35,754 bases of DNA from positions 1-35,754 of IMG/VR virus record IMGVR_UViG_3300020419_000045. One strand, 5' to 3'. Every line of letters starts with the position of its first letter. Position 1 is the first letter of the stretch. Positions 1 through 6,592 of this stretch are shown piece by piece. A model generated the notes under the pieces. That model had not been told where the DNA came from and searched no databases. It was given only the letters and a program-made list of their open reading frames with translations. Origin of the DNA: a virus. The position numbers were made by a program, and so were the translations under genes.

Positions 1-105
1 ATTCATAAAACCAAATTCGAGGGATTTAGTGCTAGAATATTTCTACACGAATACGACCATATGGAAGGTATCGATTTCACCCAACGAAAAGTAAATGACT
101 TCTGA
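1..105 (+). CDS. def: Peptide deformylase, C-terminal fragment (cut by window start)
   Basis: Only the last 34 codons are present; the gene begins outside the window. The frame open from base 1 contains HEYDHMEGIDF, the metal-binding HExxH helix of peptide deformylases, which remove the formyl group from the N-terminal Met of new proteins. The tail after the motif is short, as in the truncated deformylases of cyanophages, which are known to act on D1 and other nascent proteins. It is followed directly by gp62 and RegA. The motif is seen directly; activity is inferred because the two upstream motifs lie outside the window. Confidence 0.85.
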   Translation: MHKTKFEGFSARIFLHEYDHMEGIDFTQRKVNDF

Positions 106-196
106 AAAATTATTAAAGATTTACATCCAAGCAAAACTAAAGAAAATTAAATTCAAACCAACACGCAAACATTACAACGTACATCTCTATGGCTAA
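95..196 (+). CDS. Possible 33-aa basic micro-protein
   Basis: An ATG at 95 opens a 33-codon Lys-rich frame (starts MTSEKLLKIYIQAKLKK, ends HLYG) that stops at 194-196. It overlaps the end of the deformylase gene by 11 bases and the start of gp62 by 8 bases. This is the usual packing of phage genes, and it fills a gap that would otherwise be empty. No ribosome binding site is obvious and I recognise no family. It could equally be non-coding sequence. Confidence 0.35.
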   Translation: MTSEKLLKIYIQAKLKKIKFKPTRKHYNVHLYG

Positions 197-569
197 GGAT
201 CAATATCCTTTAGGTGATTATCTAAAAAGTATCAACGAAACAAAAGAAGACTTGACTCTACGTGACCCTGAGTGGATGAAGAAGTATCCACCCTTCATCA
301 TTAACAGGTGTCTTAGTAGTCATATGGATGCCATTTTGATGGCAAATGAAATGAACTTCCATCATCAATTAGATAAGGATTTACAATATTCCTTTTATCT
401 AAATACTCTTAGAAAAAGGAAAAGGTTCTCACCGTGGCAACGCAAAGATAAGATCGAAGACCTCGATATTGTCAAGCAATACTATCATTACAATGATGAT
501 AAAGCCAAAGATGCCTTACGAATTCTGACAAAAGATCAAATTGAATTGATCAAATCTAAATTAAAATAG
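189..569 (+). CDS. 62: Clamp-loader small subunit gp62
   Basis: 126 aa. Resembles T4 gp62, the small subunit of the gp44/62 complex that loads the sliding clamp gp45 onto primer ends for gp43. Recognisable parts are the segment PPFIINRCLSSHMDAI near residue 34, the MNFHHQLDKDLQYSFYL stretch, and the RKRKRFSPW block followed by YYHYNDDKAKDAL. Cyanophage gp62 is much shorter than the T4 protein, and this length fits. RegA follows after 10 bases, as in T4, where gp62 precedes regA. gp44 and gp45 would lie upstream of the window. Confidence 0.85.
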   Translation: MAKDQYPLGDYLKSINETKEDLTLRDPEWMKKYPPFIINRCLSSHMDAILMANEMNFHHQLDKDLQYSFYLNTLRKRKRFSPWQRKDKIEDLDIVKQYYHYNDDKAKDALRILTKDQIELIKSKLK

Positions 570-579
570 GTGGAAAATT

Positions 580-1002
580 ATGAGTGGGGAAACCGTTTCT
601 TGGTCGGTTGATAATATGGTAGAGGTTGCTCTACGTCAACCAGATGACTTCTTAAAGGTCAGAGAAACATTAACACGCATTGGTGTAGCATCACGTAAGG
701 AGAGAAAACTATTTCAGTCTTGCCATATCTTACATAAGAAAGGTAAGTATTACATAGTACACTTCAAAGAATTATTTGCATTAGATGGTAAACACGCAAA
801 CATTACATCTAATGACGTAGAGAGAAGGAATAGAATCACAAAGTTATTATCAGATTGGGGTCTTGTTAACATAGTTATAGAAAACGATCTAGGTATTCTT
901 GCACCATTAAACCAGATAAAAGTAATCTCCTACAAGGATAAGAAGGAATGGGTGCTTGAGTCTAAGTATAATATTGGAAAGAAGAAAGTTGTAGAGGGGT
1001 AA
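580..1002 (+). CDS. regA: RegA translational repressor of early mRNAs
   Basis: 140 aa, slightly longer than T4 RegA (about 122 aa). RegA binds ribosome-binding regions of early phage mRNAs and blocks initiation. The conserved core FLKVRETLTRIGVAS, then LFQSCHILHKKGKYYIVHFK and the LFALDGK segment, is clearly readable from residue 24 to 70. The start has a reasonable Shine-Dalgarno (AGGTGGAAAATTATG). It follows gp62 in the same order as T4. The C-terminal 20 residues beyond the T4 length are Lys-rich. Confidence 0.9.
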   Translation: MSGETVSWSVDNMVEVALRQPDDFLKVRETLTRIGVASRKERKLFQSCHILHKKGKYYIVHFKELFALDGKHANITSNDVERRNRITKLLSDWGLVNIVIENDLGILAPLNQIKVISYKDKKEWVLESKYNIGKKKVVEG

Positions 1003-1035
1003 TAAAGCCTATATAAGTTAGCATAAACACACATT

Positions 1036-1422
1036 ATGGCAGATACTAAAGTAGATAAACCGAAAGGTCCTATGGGTAAACTAAAAGAGTTTACTGAGGA
1101 CAAAGAGGAACAACTTGCTATCCTTAGTACATTTGTACGACTAGGTATTTTGGTCTGGTCTGGTGGGATACTAACATTAAATTATGTTACTATACCAGGT
1201 TGGGAACAAGATAAAATTGATCCAACTTTTATAGCTTCGGTCTTCACAGGAGTCACAGCTACTTTCGGCATTCAAGCGGGAGGTAAGAAGAAGAATGGTG
1301 ATAGTAGTGGTGGAGCAAACATATCTAAGAAAGATATGGAGATGCTTATAGAGAAAGCATCACAAGCAGCACCAACACAAACAATTAAGTTAGAGGTTCC
1401 AGCAGTTAAAATTACTTCTTAG
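1036..1422 (+). CDS. Membrane protein of the envelope module (2 TM)
   Basis: 128 aa, not recognised beyond being a cyanophage-type hypothetical. A charged N-terminus (about 28 residues rich in Lys, Asp and Glu) precedes two hydrophobic segments near residues 29-50 and 64-82. A hydrophilic tail follows with a GGKKKNGDSSGG linker and a likely amphipathic helix ending in LEVPAVKITS. Two short TM segments with charged ends fit a small inner-membrane protein; a holin role is possible but unproven. It is the first of six membrane-type genes reading in one direction to 3695. A CTATATAAG box at 1008-1016 is a weak promoter candidate. Confidence 0.7.
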   Translation: MADTKVDKPKGPMGKLKEFTEDKEEQLAILSTFVRLGILVWSGGILTLNYVTIPGWEQDKIDPTFIASVFTGVTATFGIQAGGKKKNGDSSGGANISKKDMEMLIEKASQAAPTQTIKLEVPAVKITS

Positions 1423-1424
1423 TT

Positions 1425-2072
1425 ATGGATCAGGATGAAGCAATGTTTGGGGCAGAACCCAAACCAAAAAAGAAAAAGGTAAATCTCGTGAAGTACTTTG
1501 CTATCACAGCAGGAGCACTATTTGGTTTATCACATATAGGTATGATTGGTATGATGAGTAAAAAAAGTCAAGTACCAACTCCTAATATACCTGTAGGACC
1601 TTATACATCTTATGTTATTTCTGCAAACAAAGATGGATATAAGATCAGTTATACTGCAAACGATCCTAAGACTGCATATGTCACTAAGGATATTAAGACT
1701 AAGGGTGGATTCTTAGGACTTGCTACAGAGACAACTAAGGTTGCAGAAGAATACTTTATGGATGGTCAGACAAACCAAGGAGGACCTGTATCAAATCATA
1801 GGTCTTGGATAGACTCACCACCTGGTTTAACTCCAAGTCAAGCACAAGAAATAAGTGCTGCTCGAAAAAGCGAAGCCTGTATTAAAGCAATCGGAAGTGC
1901 AGAAGGTACAGGTCGTCTTGTTGGTACAAGCGTTGGTGCGTCTGCTGCTCCTGCTCTGTCTGGTATCCCCTTTGTTGGTTGGGTTGCTGCTGGTTGGGTG
2001 GCAATGTTTGGCGGTAATCAGGGTGCTGAGATAGGTGGCAATATGGCAGAAGACCTAAATAAAAATTGTTAA
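1425..2072 (+). CDS. Membrane protein with Gly/Ala-rich hydrophobic C-terminal hairpin
   Basis: 215 aa, unknown function. A Lys-rich N-terminus (PKPKKKKVNLVKY) leads into one TM segment near residues 24-44. A hydrophilic middle domain of about 100 residues follows. The C-terminal 65 residues form a Gly/Ala/Val-rich hydrophobic pair (GTGRLVGTSVGASAAPALSG, then VGWVAAGWVAMFGGNQGAEIGG) of the glycine-zipper type seen in membrane-inserting and pore-forming proteins. Three cysteines are present, one of them the last residue. It starts two bases after the previous stop. Structure reading is direct; any pore role is inference. Confidence 0.75.
   Translation: MDQDEAMFGAEPKPKKKKVNLVKYFAITAGALFGLSHIGMIGMMSKKSQVPTPNIPVGPYTSYVISANKDGYKISYTANDPKTAYVTKDIKTKGGFLGLATETTKVAEEYFMDGQTNQGGPVSNHRSWIDSPPGLTPSQAQEISAARKSEACIKAIGSAEGTGRLVGTSVGASAAPALSGIPFVGWVAAGWVAMFGGNQGAEIGGNMAEDLNKNC
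2055..2061 (+). promoter_or_regulatory. Candidate T4-type late promoter (CTAAATA)
   Basis: CTAAATA lies 24 bases ahead of the ATG at 2086 and within the 3' end of the preceding gene. Motif and spacing match the other late-type boxes in the window. Late transcription by phage sigma gp55 is inferred. Confidence 0.4.
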
Positions 2073-2085
2073 TGAATTTATTACT

Positions 2086-2352
2086 ATGCAGAAAATTGTA
2101 AATGGAATCGCTATTGCAAGTGGTATTGTATCTCTCACCGTTGTTGGTGCTTTTGGTTACGTATTCATACGCAAGGATGCAATTATCGAAAACGTCAAAG
2201 GCAAAATAATGGAATCAGTTATGCCTGACATTGGTGGAGGAGCACTTGAAAGTATAGTGGGTGGAGGATTATCTTTACCATCACCATCTAATCCTGTTGC
2301 ATCACCAGATGAACCTTCATCACCTATGTCACCAATACCATTAGGTTTCTAA
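2086..2352 (+). CDS. Small single-pass membrane protein with Pro/Ser tail
   Basis: 88 aa. One TM segment (residues about 6-28, IAIASGIVSLTVVGAFGYVF) is followed by a short charged stretch, a Gly-rich part and a Pro/Ser-rich C-terminus with repeated SPS, SPD and SPM steps. The topology suggests an anchored stalk. No family is recognised. Its stop abuts the GTG start of the next gene (TAAGTG), implying translational coupling. Confidence 0.65.
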   Translation: MQKIVNGIAIASGIVSLTVVGAFGYVFIRKDAIIENVKGKIMESVMPDIGGGALESIVGGGLSLPSPSNPVASPDEPSSPMSPIPLGF

Positions 2353-2589
2353 GTGGACTTTCAAAAGATCACTAGCACTGGTACCGCTATCGCTGTAGTG
2401 GGTACTGGTGCAGTTGTCGGTGGCAATGCTGTCGTCGATAATGTGACTAATGGTCCTGAGAAACGTGAGGAAAGGCAGATAGAAAAGATACGTCAAGTTG
2501 TTGCAGAAGAAATATATAAACAGTTAGTGGAAGCCTTTCCAAAATCAACTGGTCAGGTGGACAAAGTTTATGTACCCAAGAAACAATGA
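2353..2589 (+). CDS. Small membrane protein, GTG start
   Basis: 78 aa. Starts with GTG immediately after the previous stop. The N-terminal half is a Gly/Ala/Val-rich hydrophobic helix (TAIAVVGTGAVVGGNAVV); the C-terminal half is a charged, probably helical segment containing REERQIEKIRQVVAEEI. No ATG is available at this end, so GTG is the only sensible start. It overlaps the next gene by 4 bases (ATGA). Function unknown; it belongs with the neighbouring membrane genes. Confidence 0.65.
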   Translation: MDFQKITSTGTAIAVVGTGAVVGGNAVVDNVTNGPEKREERQIEKIRQVVAEEIYKQLVEAFPKSTGQVDKVYVPKKQ

Positions 2590-2837
2590 CATTTTTAAAA
2601 GAACAAGTAAAAAGATTTTTCACTACAGGTAAGTGGGCATTGAAGTTAATCTTCCTTGTAGTACTTGTTGAGTTAGGTATAGTTGTTGGTGCTATTGCAA
2701 CTCAAGAGTTAGATGAGAATGACAGTAATAATATCAAACATATATTATCGTTAGTTGCTACAAAGTCATTTGCTTTGTATGCTGCTGAGAAAGGATCAGC
2801 ACCAGCAGACCCTTATAAAAAACTTCGTGAGGAGTAA
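2586..2837 (+). CDS. Small membrane protein
   Basis: 83 aa. A basic N-terminus (KEQVKRFFTTGKWALK) precedes one strong TM helix (LIFLVVLVELGIVVGAI, residues about 20-38). The C-terminal half is hydrophilic and mildly amphipathic and ends in PADPYKKLREE. The positive-inside rule puts the N-terminus in the cytoplasm. Overlapping ATGA start, and the next gene begins directly after the stop with GTG. No family recognised. Confidence 0.65.
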   Translation: MTFLKEQVKRFFTTGKWALKLIFLVVLVELGIVVGAIATQELDENDSNNIKHILSLVATKSFALYAAEKGSAPADPYKKLREE

Positions 2838-3695
2838 GTGGATCCCATTGAAATACCCCAGATTAATCTCAGGGGAACTTATAATATAAACGGACAGATA
2901 GTAACTATCCCAGACATTAGACAGGTAGACAATAGGTTGTGGATACAAGAGACACCACACGCTATACCTATTGCTGTTCCTATTACTATACAAGTTGGAA
3001 CTCCTGTTATTGAAATGCCTGGTTGTGTCAAGGTAAACAAAGAGAATGCTAAAGAAAGAAATAGAAATAAACAATTAGTAAATGACGATCCAAAAGGTAA
3101 TGTAGTTCTTTGTGATGGAGGTATGCCATACTACGAACCACCCGACTATTCATCGAGTGGTTTAGAGTGGCAAACTGTCTATGGTGAGCCAGAGGAGATA
3201 GAAGAGGGTGTAGAGGTAGAACAACCAGTTCCACCGTCTCCAGAGGTTGAAGCACCTGAGACCCCTACAGGGTCAAAAGAAGAGGTTCCTTGTCCACCAA
3301 TAAATGCAAGACGTATTGGTGACAGGAACCAGAAAGGAGATGAACAAGTTAAAGAATATAAACTAACACCTGATGGATTGATCTGTGAAACGGTATGGGA
3401 ACCTGTACCAGCAGTCGAACAATTCGTCCCATCAGCAGGACAAGTATCTACAACCGCAGTCATAGCAACTGTTGCTACGGCATCTGCCCTATTTGCAAAA
3501 CCTCTAGCTGACCTGATTCTGAGGGTAGTGAAACCGATTTTGAAGAAGGCAATAGATTCTGGAAAAAAGAAACTAGGGGGTTCTGTTTACCATCCTTCTC
3601 AAAAGGAACTGAAGACAAATCTTTATCGGAAGAAGAAGGGATTACCTGAGATTGATTATCAGAAGATGAAGAAGAAGAAGGATCAATCCACTTAG
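2838..3695 (+). CDS. Pro-rich membrane-associated protein, last gene of the + strand envelope operon
   Basis: 285 aa, GTG start directly after the previous stop. The first 100 residues look beta-rich (repeated Pro-Ile-x pairs such as AIPIAVPITIQVGTPVIEMP). An acidic Pro/Glu linker follows at about 118-155, then a further domain with Cys residues. A hydrophobic segment near 215-235 (TTAVIATVATASALFA) precedes a very basic tail ending KKKKDQST. The architecture suggests an exported or periplasmic N-terminal part anchored near the C-terminus, although no N-terminal signal peptide is seen. The last 221 bases run antisense to the 3' end of the exported-protein gene on the other strand. Confidence 0.7.
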   Translation: MDPIEIPQINLRGTYNINGQIVTIPDIRQVDNRLWIQETPHAIPIAVPITIQVGTPVIEMPGCVKVNKENAKERNRNKQLVNDDPKGNVVLCDGGMPYYEPPDYSSSGLEWQTVYGEPEEIEEGVEVEQPVPPSPEVEAPETPTGSKEEVPCPPINARRIGDRNQKGDEQVKEYKLTPDGLICETVWEPVPAVEQFVPSAGQVSTTAVIATVATASALFAKPLADLILRVVKPILKKAIDSGKKKLGGSVYHPSQKELKTNLYRKKKGLPEIDYQKMKKKKDQST

Positions 3696-4476
3696 GGCTA
3701 GGTATGTTATGACTATGTGGTTGTAATTGACCACCTGGTGTGGTAACTACAACGTCAGCACACACAGCGAAGTATGGAGACTTTGGATGGAACATTATTC
3801 CCGCCTTTTTCAATTCACCACAATTTTTTAATCTTGCGATCTCAAAGTCTAATCTCTTGTTGGCAAGGGCTTGTGCTTGCAAATCATTCTGTGCTTGTGC
3901 TGCTTCGTGACATTGCTGTTGTAGTTTCTTGTTAAGTGGTATGGATAGAGTAGCAGATAAACCAGCATTAAATGATTGGTTTGCAGACATATCAGTTCGT
4001 ACAGGTTTATTCCATAGAACATTACCTGGATTATCTGGTCTTCCATCGGGACCATTTACATCTACAGTGATCTCCATATCTTCACCATCAGGAAACCATC
4101 TAGTTCCATCTGCCTTTGTCCTTGTGTCATACCAAGACTCCCAAGGATAGTTTTTAACAGTAACTGTCTGTTGTGTAGTACGACCAGTGAAGTCGGTCAT
4201 ATCATATTGTGGTTCATTATAAAAATCGACCCAAGGATCTTTCCTTGAGTCTGCAAACTGGATGTATGGTGTAAGGTTGAACGTTGCACCTTGACATTGC
4301 ACACCACCACCATATGTGTTTGTTATATACGGACCTTGTAAAACTTGTATTGCCTGGTTGGTTACTGAGCCTGAAGAATTGGCAATCGGGTTTGCAGTAG
4401 CAGATACACCTCCAACGTTTTCAGCACGTAAAGGTAAACATTGAACGCTGAGAACCGTTGCTATTACTGGGTAAAT
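3475..4476 (-). CDS. Exported protein with signal-like N-terminus; no standard start codon
   Basis: About 333 aa if translation begins at the ATT at 4476. The mature-looking part carries the cyanophage segment AENVGGVSATANPIANSSGS followed by QVLQGPYITNTYGGG. Before it sits a typical export signal (KYIYPVIATVLSVQCLPLRA). The frame is open back to an ATG at 4782, but that stretch lies inside the upstream gene in another frame and contains no ATG, GTG or TTG. The next in-frame GTG is downstream, inside the mature part. The ATT overlaps the upstream gene's stop by 13 bases, so translational coupling is plausible. The C-terminus is Ser-rich, with a helical QQCHEAAQAQNDLQAQALAN segment in the middle. 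Function unknown. Confidence 0.65.
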   Translation of the reverse strand: MYPVIATVLSVQCLPLRAENVGGVSATANPIANSSGSVTNQAIQVLQGPYITNTYGGGVQCQGATFNLTPYIQFADSRKDPWVDFYNEPQYDMTDFTGRTTQQTVTVKNYPWESWYDTRTKADGTRWFPDGEDMEITVDVNGPDGRPDNPGNVLWNKPVRTDMSANQSFNAGLSATLSIPLNKKLQQQCHEAAQAQNDLQAQALANKRLDFEIARLKNCGELKKAGIMFHPKSPYFAVCADVVVTTPGGQLQPHSHNIPSPKWIDPSSSSSSDNQSQVIPSSSDKDLSSVPFEKDGKQNPLVSFFQNLLPSSKSVSLPSESGQLEVLQIGQMP

Positions 4477-4943
4477 GTACTTGTTGTATCTGTGACGCTT
4501 CTTATAGTTGTGACCCTTTGTATTATTGTCTGGTTGGTCATCCCAGGTCCTTGATAACTTTGAGTAAATTGGAACGGTTCCCCTTGGGTTGTCATAGTGA
4601 AGTTGTTCTGTGAAGAGAAGTCTAAGTTGTCGAACGAACTTGTTACCGACCCTGTTACGCTGACTCCGTTTGTCGAAGTGCTTAACGTTGACGGTGTTAC
4701 TGTCACTGTTGATGTATTCACTGGTGGGTTGAGAGGTTGATTGTTGTTGGAAACCCCTGTCCCTGTCACTGCGTATTCCCATCCTGTACGATAATCTATA
4801 CTGTTTATGGTCTCCGTCACTGTAGACTCAGTTTCCGTATGGGAAGTCATAGAGCCTTGTTGGAAATTCGGGACCACAGGCACCGCAAGGGTTCTCAATG
4901 GTACACCAAAGAAACATAATAGTAGGAGTCCTATTCGTTTCAT
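4464..4943 (-). CDS. Exported Ser/Thr-rich protein
   Basis: 159 aa. The N-terminus MKRIGLLLLCFFGVPLRTLA is a clear signal peptide with cleavage expected after TLA. The rest is Thr, Ser, Val and Asn-rich, low in charged residues and probably beta-structured. Near the C-terminus it has TTQGEPFQFTQSYQ, which resembles TTQGNAYSFTQN in the adjacent exported protein at 4959-5471. It sits 15 bases after that gene, with TATATATAAT just ahead of its ATG. No Shine-Dalgarno is evident. Function unknown; a virion fibre or envelope-surface role is inference. Confidence 0.75.
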   Translation of the reverse strand: MKRIGLLLLCFFGVPLRTLAVPVVPNFQQGSMTSHTETESTVTETINSIDYRTGWEYAVTGTGVSNNNQPLNPPVNTSTVTVTPSTLSTSTNGVSVTGSVTSSFDNLDFSSQNNFTMTTQGEPFQFTQSYQGPGMTNQTIIQRVTTIRSVTDTTSTFTQ

Positions 4944-4953
4944 ATTATATATA
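4944..4953 (-). promoter_or_regulatory. TATATATAAT box before exported-protein gene
   Basis: On the - strand TATATATAAT runs directly into the ATG at 4943. It resembles a -10 or late-promoter element, but it is so close to the start that a transcript from it would begin inside the gene. It may therefore serve only the downstream gene, or be no promoter at all. Confidence 0.2.
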
Positions 4954-4958
4954 GGGGT

Positions 4959-5471
4959 TTAACGTATGGTAACTTCGGTGACAAATTGGCCAGTCGCTGT
5001 GGTTCCACTTCCACCAGCTGTTAGTGCCATTGCTCCAGCAGTGCTGATTGTACCAGCAAGACTTCCAGCAGTACCAGGTGCTGTAGAAACGGTGTTACTG
5101 TAACCGTTTACGTCACCTACATCAGCAGCAGTAGTTACAATAGCGTCACCAGTTGTTATGTTCTGTGTGAAGCTGTATGCGTTACCTTGGGTAGTCTGTG
5201 CTGTGTCAGGTAGTGCAAAAGTAGCAACTCCTGCTGTGCTGACTGCTGAGATACCACCTAGATTACTAGCAGCACTACCACCTGTCGGTGTAATAGTTGT
5301 GCTCACACCAGATCCACTGGTACTATATGAGTTCGCTGCTCTCGATACTGAAGTATAGCCTGCGTCAACTTGTAGTTGGACTGAACTTGTCAATTTATGA
5401 GTCAAATCGGCACGTGCTGCCAATGGACTCAACATTCCCAAAATACCAAAAGCGATGAATGCTTTTTTCAT
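4959..5471 (-). CDS. Exported Gly/Ser/Thr-rich protein
   Basis: 170 aa. Signal peptide MKKAFIAFGILGMLSPLAARA, with cleavage expected before DLTHKL. The mature part begins DLTHKLTSSVQLQVDAGYTS, a start I associate with cyanophage hypothetical proteins. It continues as a nearly Lys/Arg-free Gly/Ser/Thr/Ala-rich chain typical of beta-rich surface proteins. It contains TTQGNAYSFTQN, echoed in the next gene downstream. First gene of the leftward operon and divergent from hsp20. Function unknown. Confidence 0.75.
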   Translation of the reverse strand: MKKAFIAFGILGMLSPLAARADLTHKLTSSVQLQVDAGYTSVSRAANSYSTSGSGVSTTITPTGGSAASNLGGISAVSTAGVATFALPDTAQTTQGNAYSFTQNITTGDAIVTTAADVGDVNGYSNTVSTAPGTAGSLAGTISTAGAMALTAGGSGTTATGQFVTEVTIR

Positions 5472-5494
5472 TTTCTTGAGATAATGATCCTATG

Positions 5495-5504
5495 TTATAT
5501 ATAC
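5495..5504 (-). promoter_or_regulatory. Candidate promoter of the leftward exported-protein operon
   Basis: On the - strand a GTATATATAAC box lies about 25 bases upstream of the ATG at 5471. No good -35 is present (TTCTCC, 17 bases upstream, matches half the consensus), so it may be a late-type element. The intergenic stretch 5472-5613 holds this box and the divergent hsp20 promoter. Confidence 0.35.
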
Positions 5505-5554
5505 CTAATCTTATGTTCACGGAGAACCGTACTTGCTATATTGATACCTTTGTA

Positions 5555-5561
5555 CTAAATA
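5555..5561 (+). promoter_or_regulatory. Candidate late promoter of hsp20 (CTAAATA)
   Basis: CTAAATA, 52 bases ahead of the hsp20 ATG at 5614, with no other gene between. Same motif as the other late-type boxes in the window. Confidence 0.5.
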
Positions 5562-5613
5562 TAGGTGAATGCCGAAAGGGTTCACACTAACAACTCGCTT
5601 ATTAAGGAGAACT

Positions 5614-6054
5614 ATGACTATTCAAAGATACCAAGCTTCTGACTTACCTGATCTATTTGACAAGATCACAAAGAACAGCATTGGATTCGATAACTTTTTT
5701 AATTCTGTTTGGGATGTACCAAATCAGACCTATCCACCATACAACATCATCAATCTTAACAATCACGAGTCCAGACTAGAGATTGCTCTTGCAGGATTCA
5801 AGAAAGATGAGGTGAAAGTCTATACAGAGTATGGTCAACTACACGTAGAAGGAACAAAAACTGATAAAGAAGACGTAGAGTATTTCCATAGAGGTCTTGC
5901 AGGAAGATCTTTTGAAAGGGTATGGAAACTTACTGACGATTCTGAAGTCAAGAGTGTAGCGTTTGAGGATGGACTACTAACAGTTGATCTCAAAAAGATA
6001 GTACCAGAGTACCATCAGAGAAAAAATTACCTAGGTGTTGACAAAGAGTCCTAG
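5614..6054 (+). CDS. hsp20: Small heat shock protein Hsp20
   Basis: 146 aa, IbpA-like alpha-crystallin chaperone, a hallmark cyanophage core gene. The alpha-crystallin domain covers about residues 40-135: PPYNIINLNNHESRLEIALAGF, then LHVEGTK, and the closing strand FEDGLLTVDLKK. The ATG at 5614 is preferred over an in-frame ATG at 5569 because AAGGAG sits 4 bases ahead of it. The protein should hold unfolded proteins, perhaps during capsid assembly or photosystem stress; that role is inferred. Its 3' end carries a strong promoter for the next cassette. Confidence 0.93.
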   Translation: MTIQRYQASDLPDLFDKITKNSIGFDNFFNSVWDVPNQTYPPYNIINLNNHESRLEIALAGFKKDEVKVYTEYGQLHVEGTKTDKEDVEYFHRGLAGRSFERVWKLTDDSEVKSVAFEDGLLTVDLKKIVPEYHQRKNYLGVDKES

Positions 6055-6066
6055 GGTGTGTATAAT
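6038..6066 (+). promoter_or_regulatory. Consensus sigma70-type promoter (TTGACA-17-TATAAT)
   Basis: TTGACA at 6038-6043 and TATAAT at 6061-6066 are separated by exactly 17 bases: a perfect match to the host housekeeping promoter. It lies in the last codons of hsp20 and just beyond. Transcription should begin near 6073, at the first base of the hairpin at 6073-6099. Confidence 0.85.
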
Positions 6067-6072
6067 ATTAGC

Positions 6073-6099
6073 ATCGAACAATTAACGTTAATGTTCGAT
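6073..6099 (+). promoter_or_regulatory. 5'-terminal mRNA hairpin
   Basis: ATCGAACA pairs with TGTTCGAT (8 bp), and the inner TTAACGTTAA is itself palindromic, giving a stem of up to 12-13 bp with one bulged A. It begins where the transcript from 6038-6066 should start, so it probably caps the RNA 5' end, as stabilising 5' stem-loops do. A protein operator is the alternative. Confidence 0.6.
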
Positions 6100-6110
6100 C
6101 CACCAATAGT

Positions 6111-6584
6111 ATGAGTGATGTGAATTTTAGAAGGCATCGGGTGTTCAGAGAAACACCTGATGTCATTTTCTATGATATATCTGTTGAAGAATCTAATGCA
6201 CAAGACTTAGTAGTACATACTAATGCTGCTGTATCACCTCCAGATGATATGGTAGGTGCAAAACAATTCTACATACATCGCTATCAACAGGATCATAACC
6301 GTGTATTATCAGGTGAAAGAACTTTTGAACTTGTAAACTACAACTGGAAATGCCCATATCATATTGTGCATTTAAACATCTATAGTGGTGCTCTGGTAAT
6401 ACCTAGAGAAACATTCCATAGATCAGTATCAGGAGAGACAGGTTCAATAGTAATTAATCAGGCAGAACGTTTTGAAGGATTCAATGCTGATCAAGAATTT
6501 ATTCCTGTGTCTACAGCAGAGAATCCAGAGTTGTATAAAATTCTCAAGCACGAGAAACCAGTTATACATACTTTAGGAGAGTAA
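6111..6584 (+). CDS. Conserved cyanophage-type protein, possibly cupin-like
   Basis: 157 aa, not firmly recognised. The stretch VLSGERTFELVNY, then SGALVIPRETFHRSVSG and GSIVINQAERFEG, has the alternating hydrophobic strands and a Gly-x-x-x-x-Pro-x-x-x-x-His core seen in cupin-fold proteins. This is a weak inference, as the usual first metal-binding motif is not clear. It is the first gene of the short unit driven by the promoter at 6038-6066, 12 bases after the leader hairpin. No clear Shine-Dalgarno precedes the ATG. Confidence 0.7.
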   Translation: MSDVNFRRHRVFRETPDVIFYDISVEESNAQDLVVHTNAAVSPPDDMVGAKQFYIHRYQQDHNRVLSGERTFELVNYNWKCPYHIVHLNIYSGALVIPRETFHRSVSGETGSIVINQAERFEGFNADQEFIPVSTAENPELYKILKHEKPVIHTLGE

Positions 6585-6592
6585 CTTCTACT

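Noticed and set aside
4477-4782. Extension of the exported protein (-) back to the ATG at 4782
   Set aside because: The extra 102 residues come from the upstream exported-protein gene read in another frame, and would put the signal peptide in the middle of the chain.
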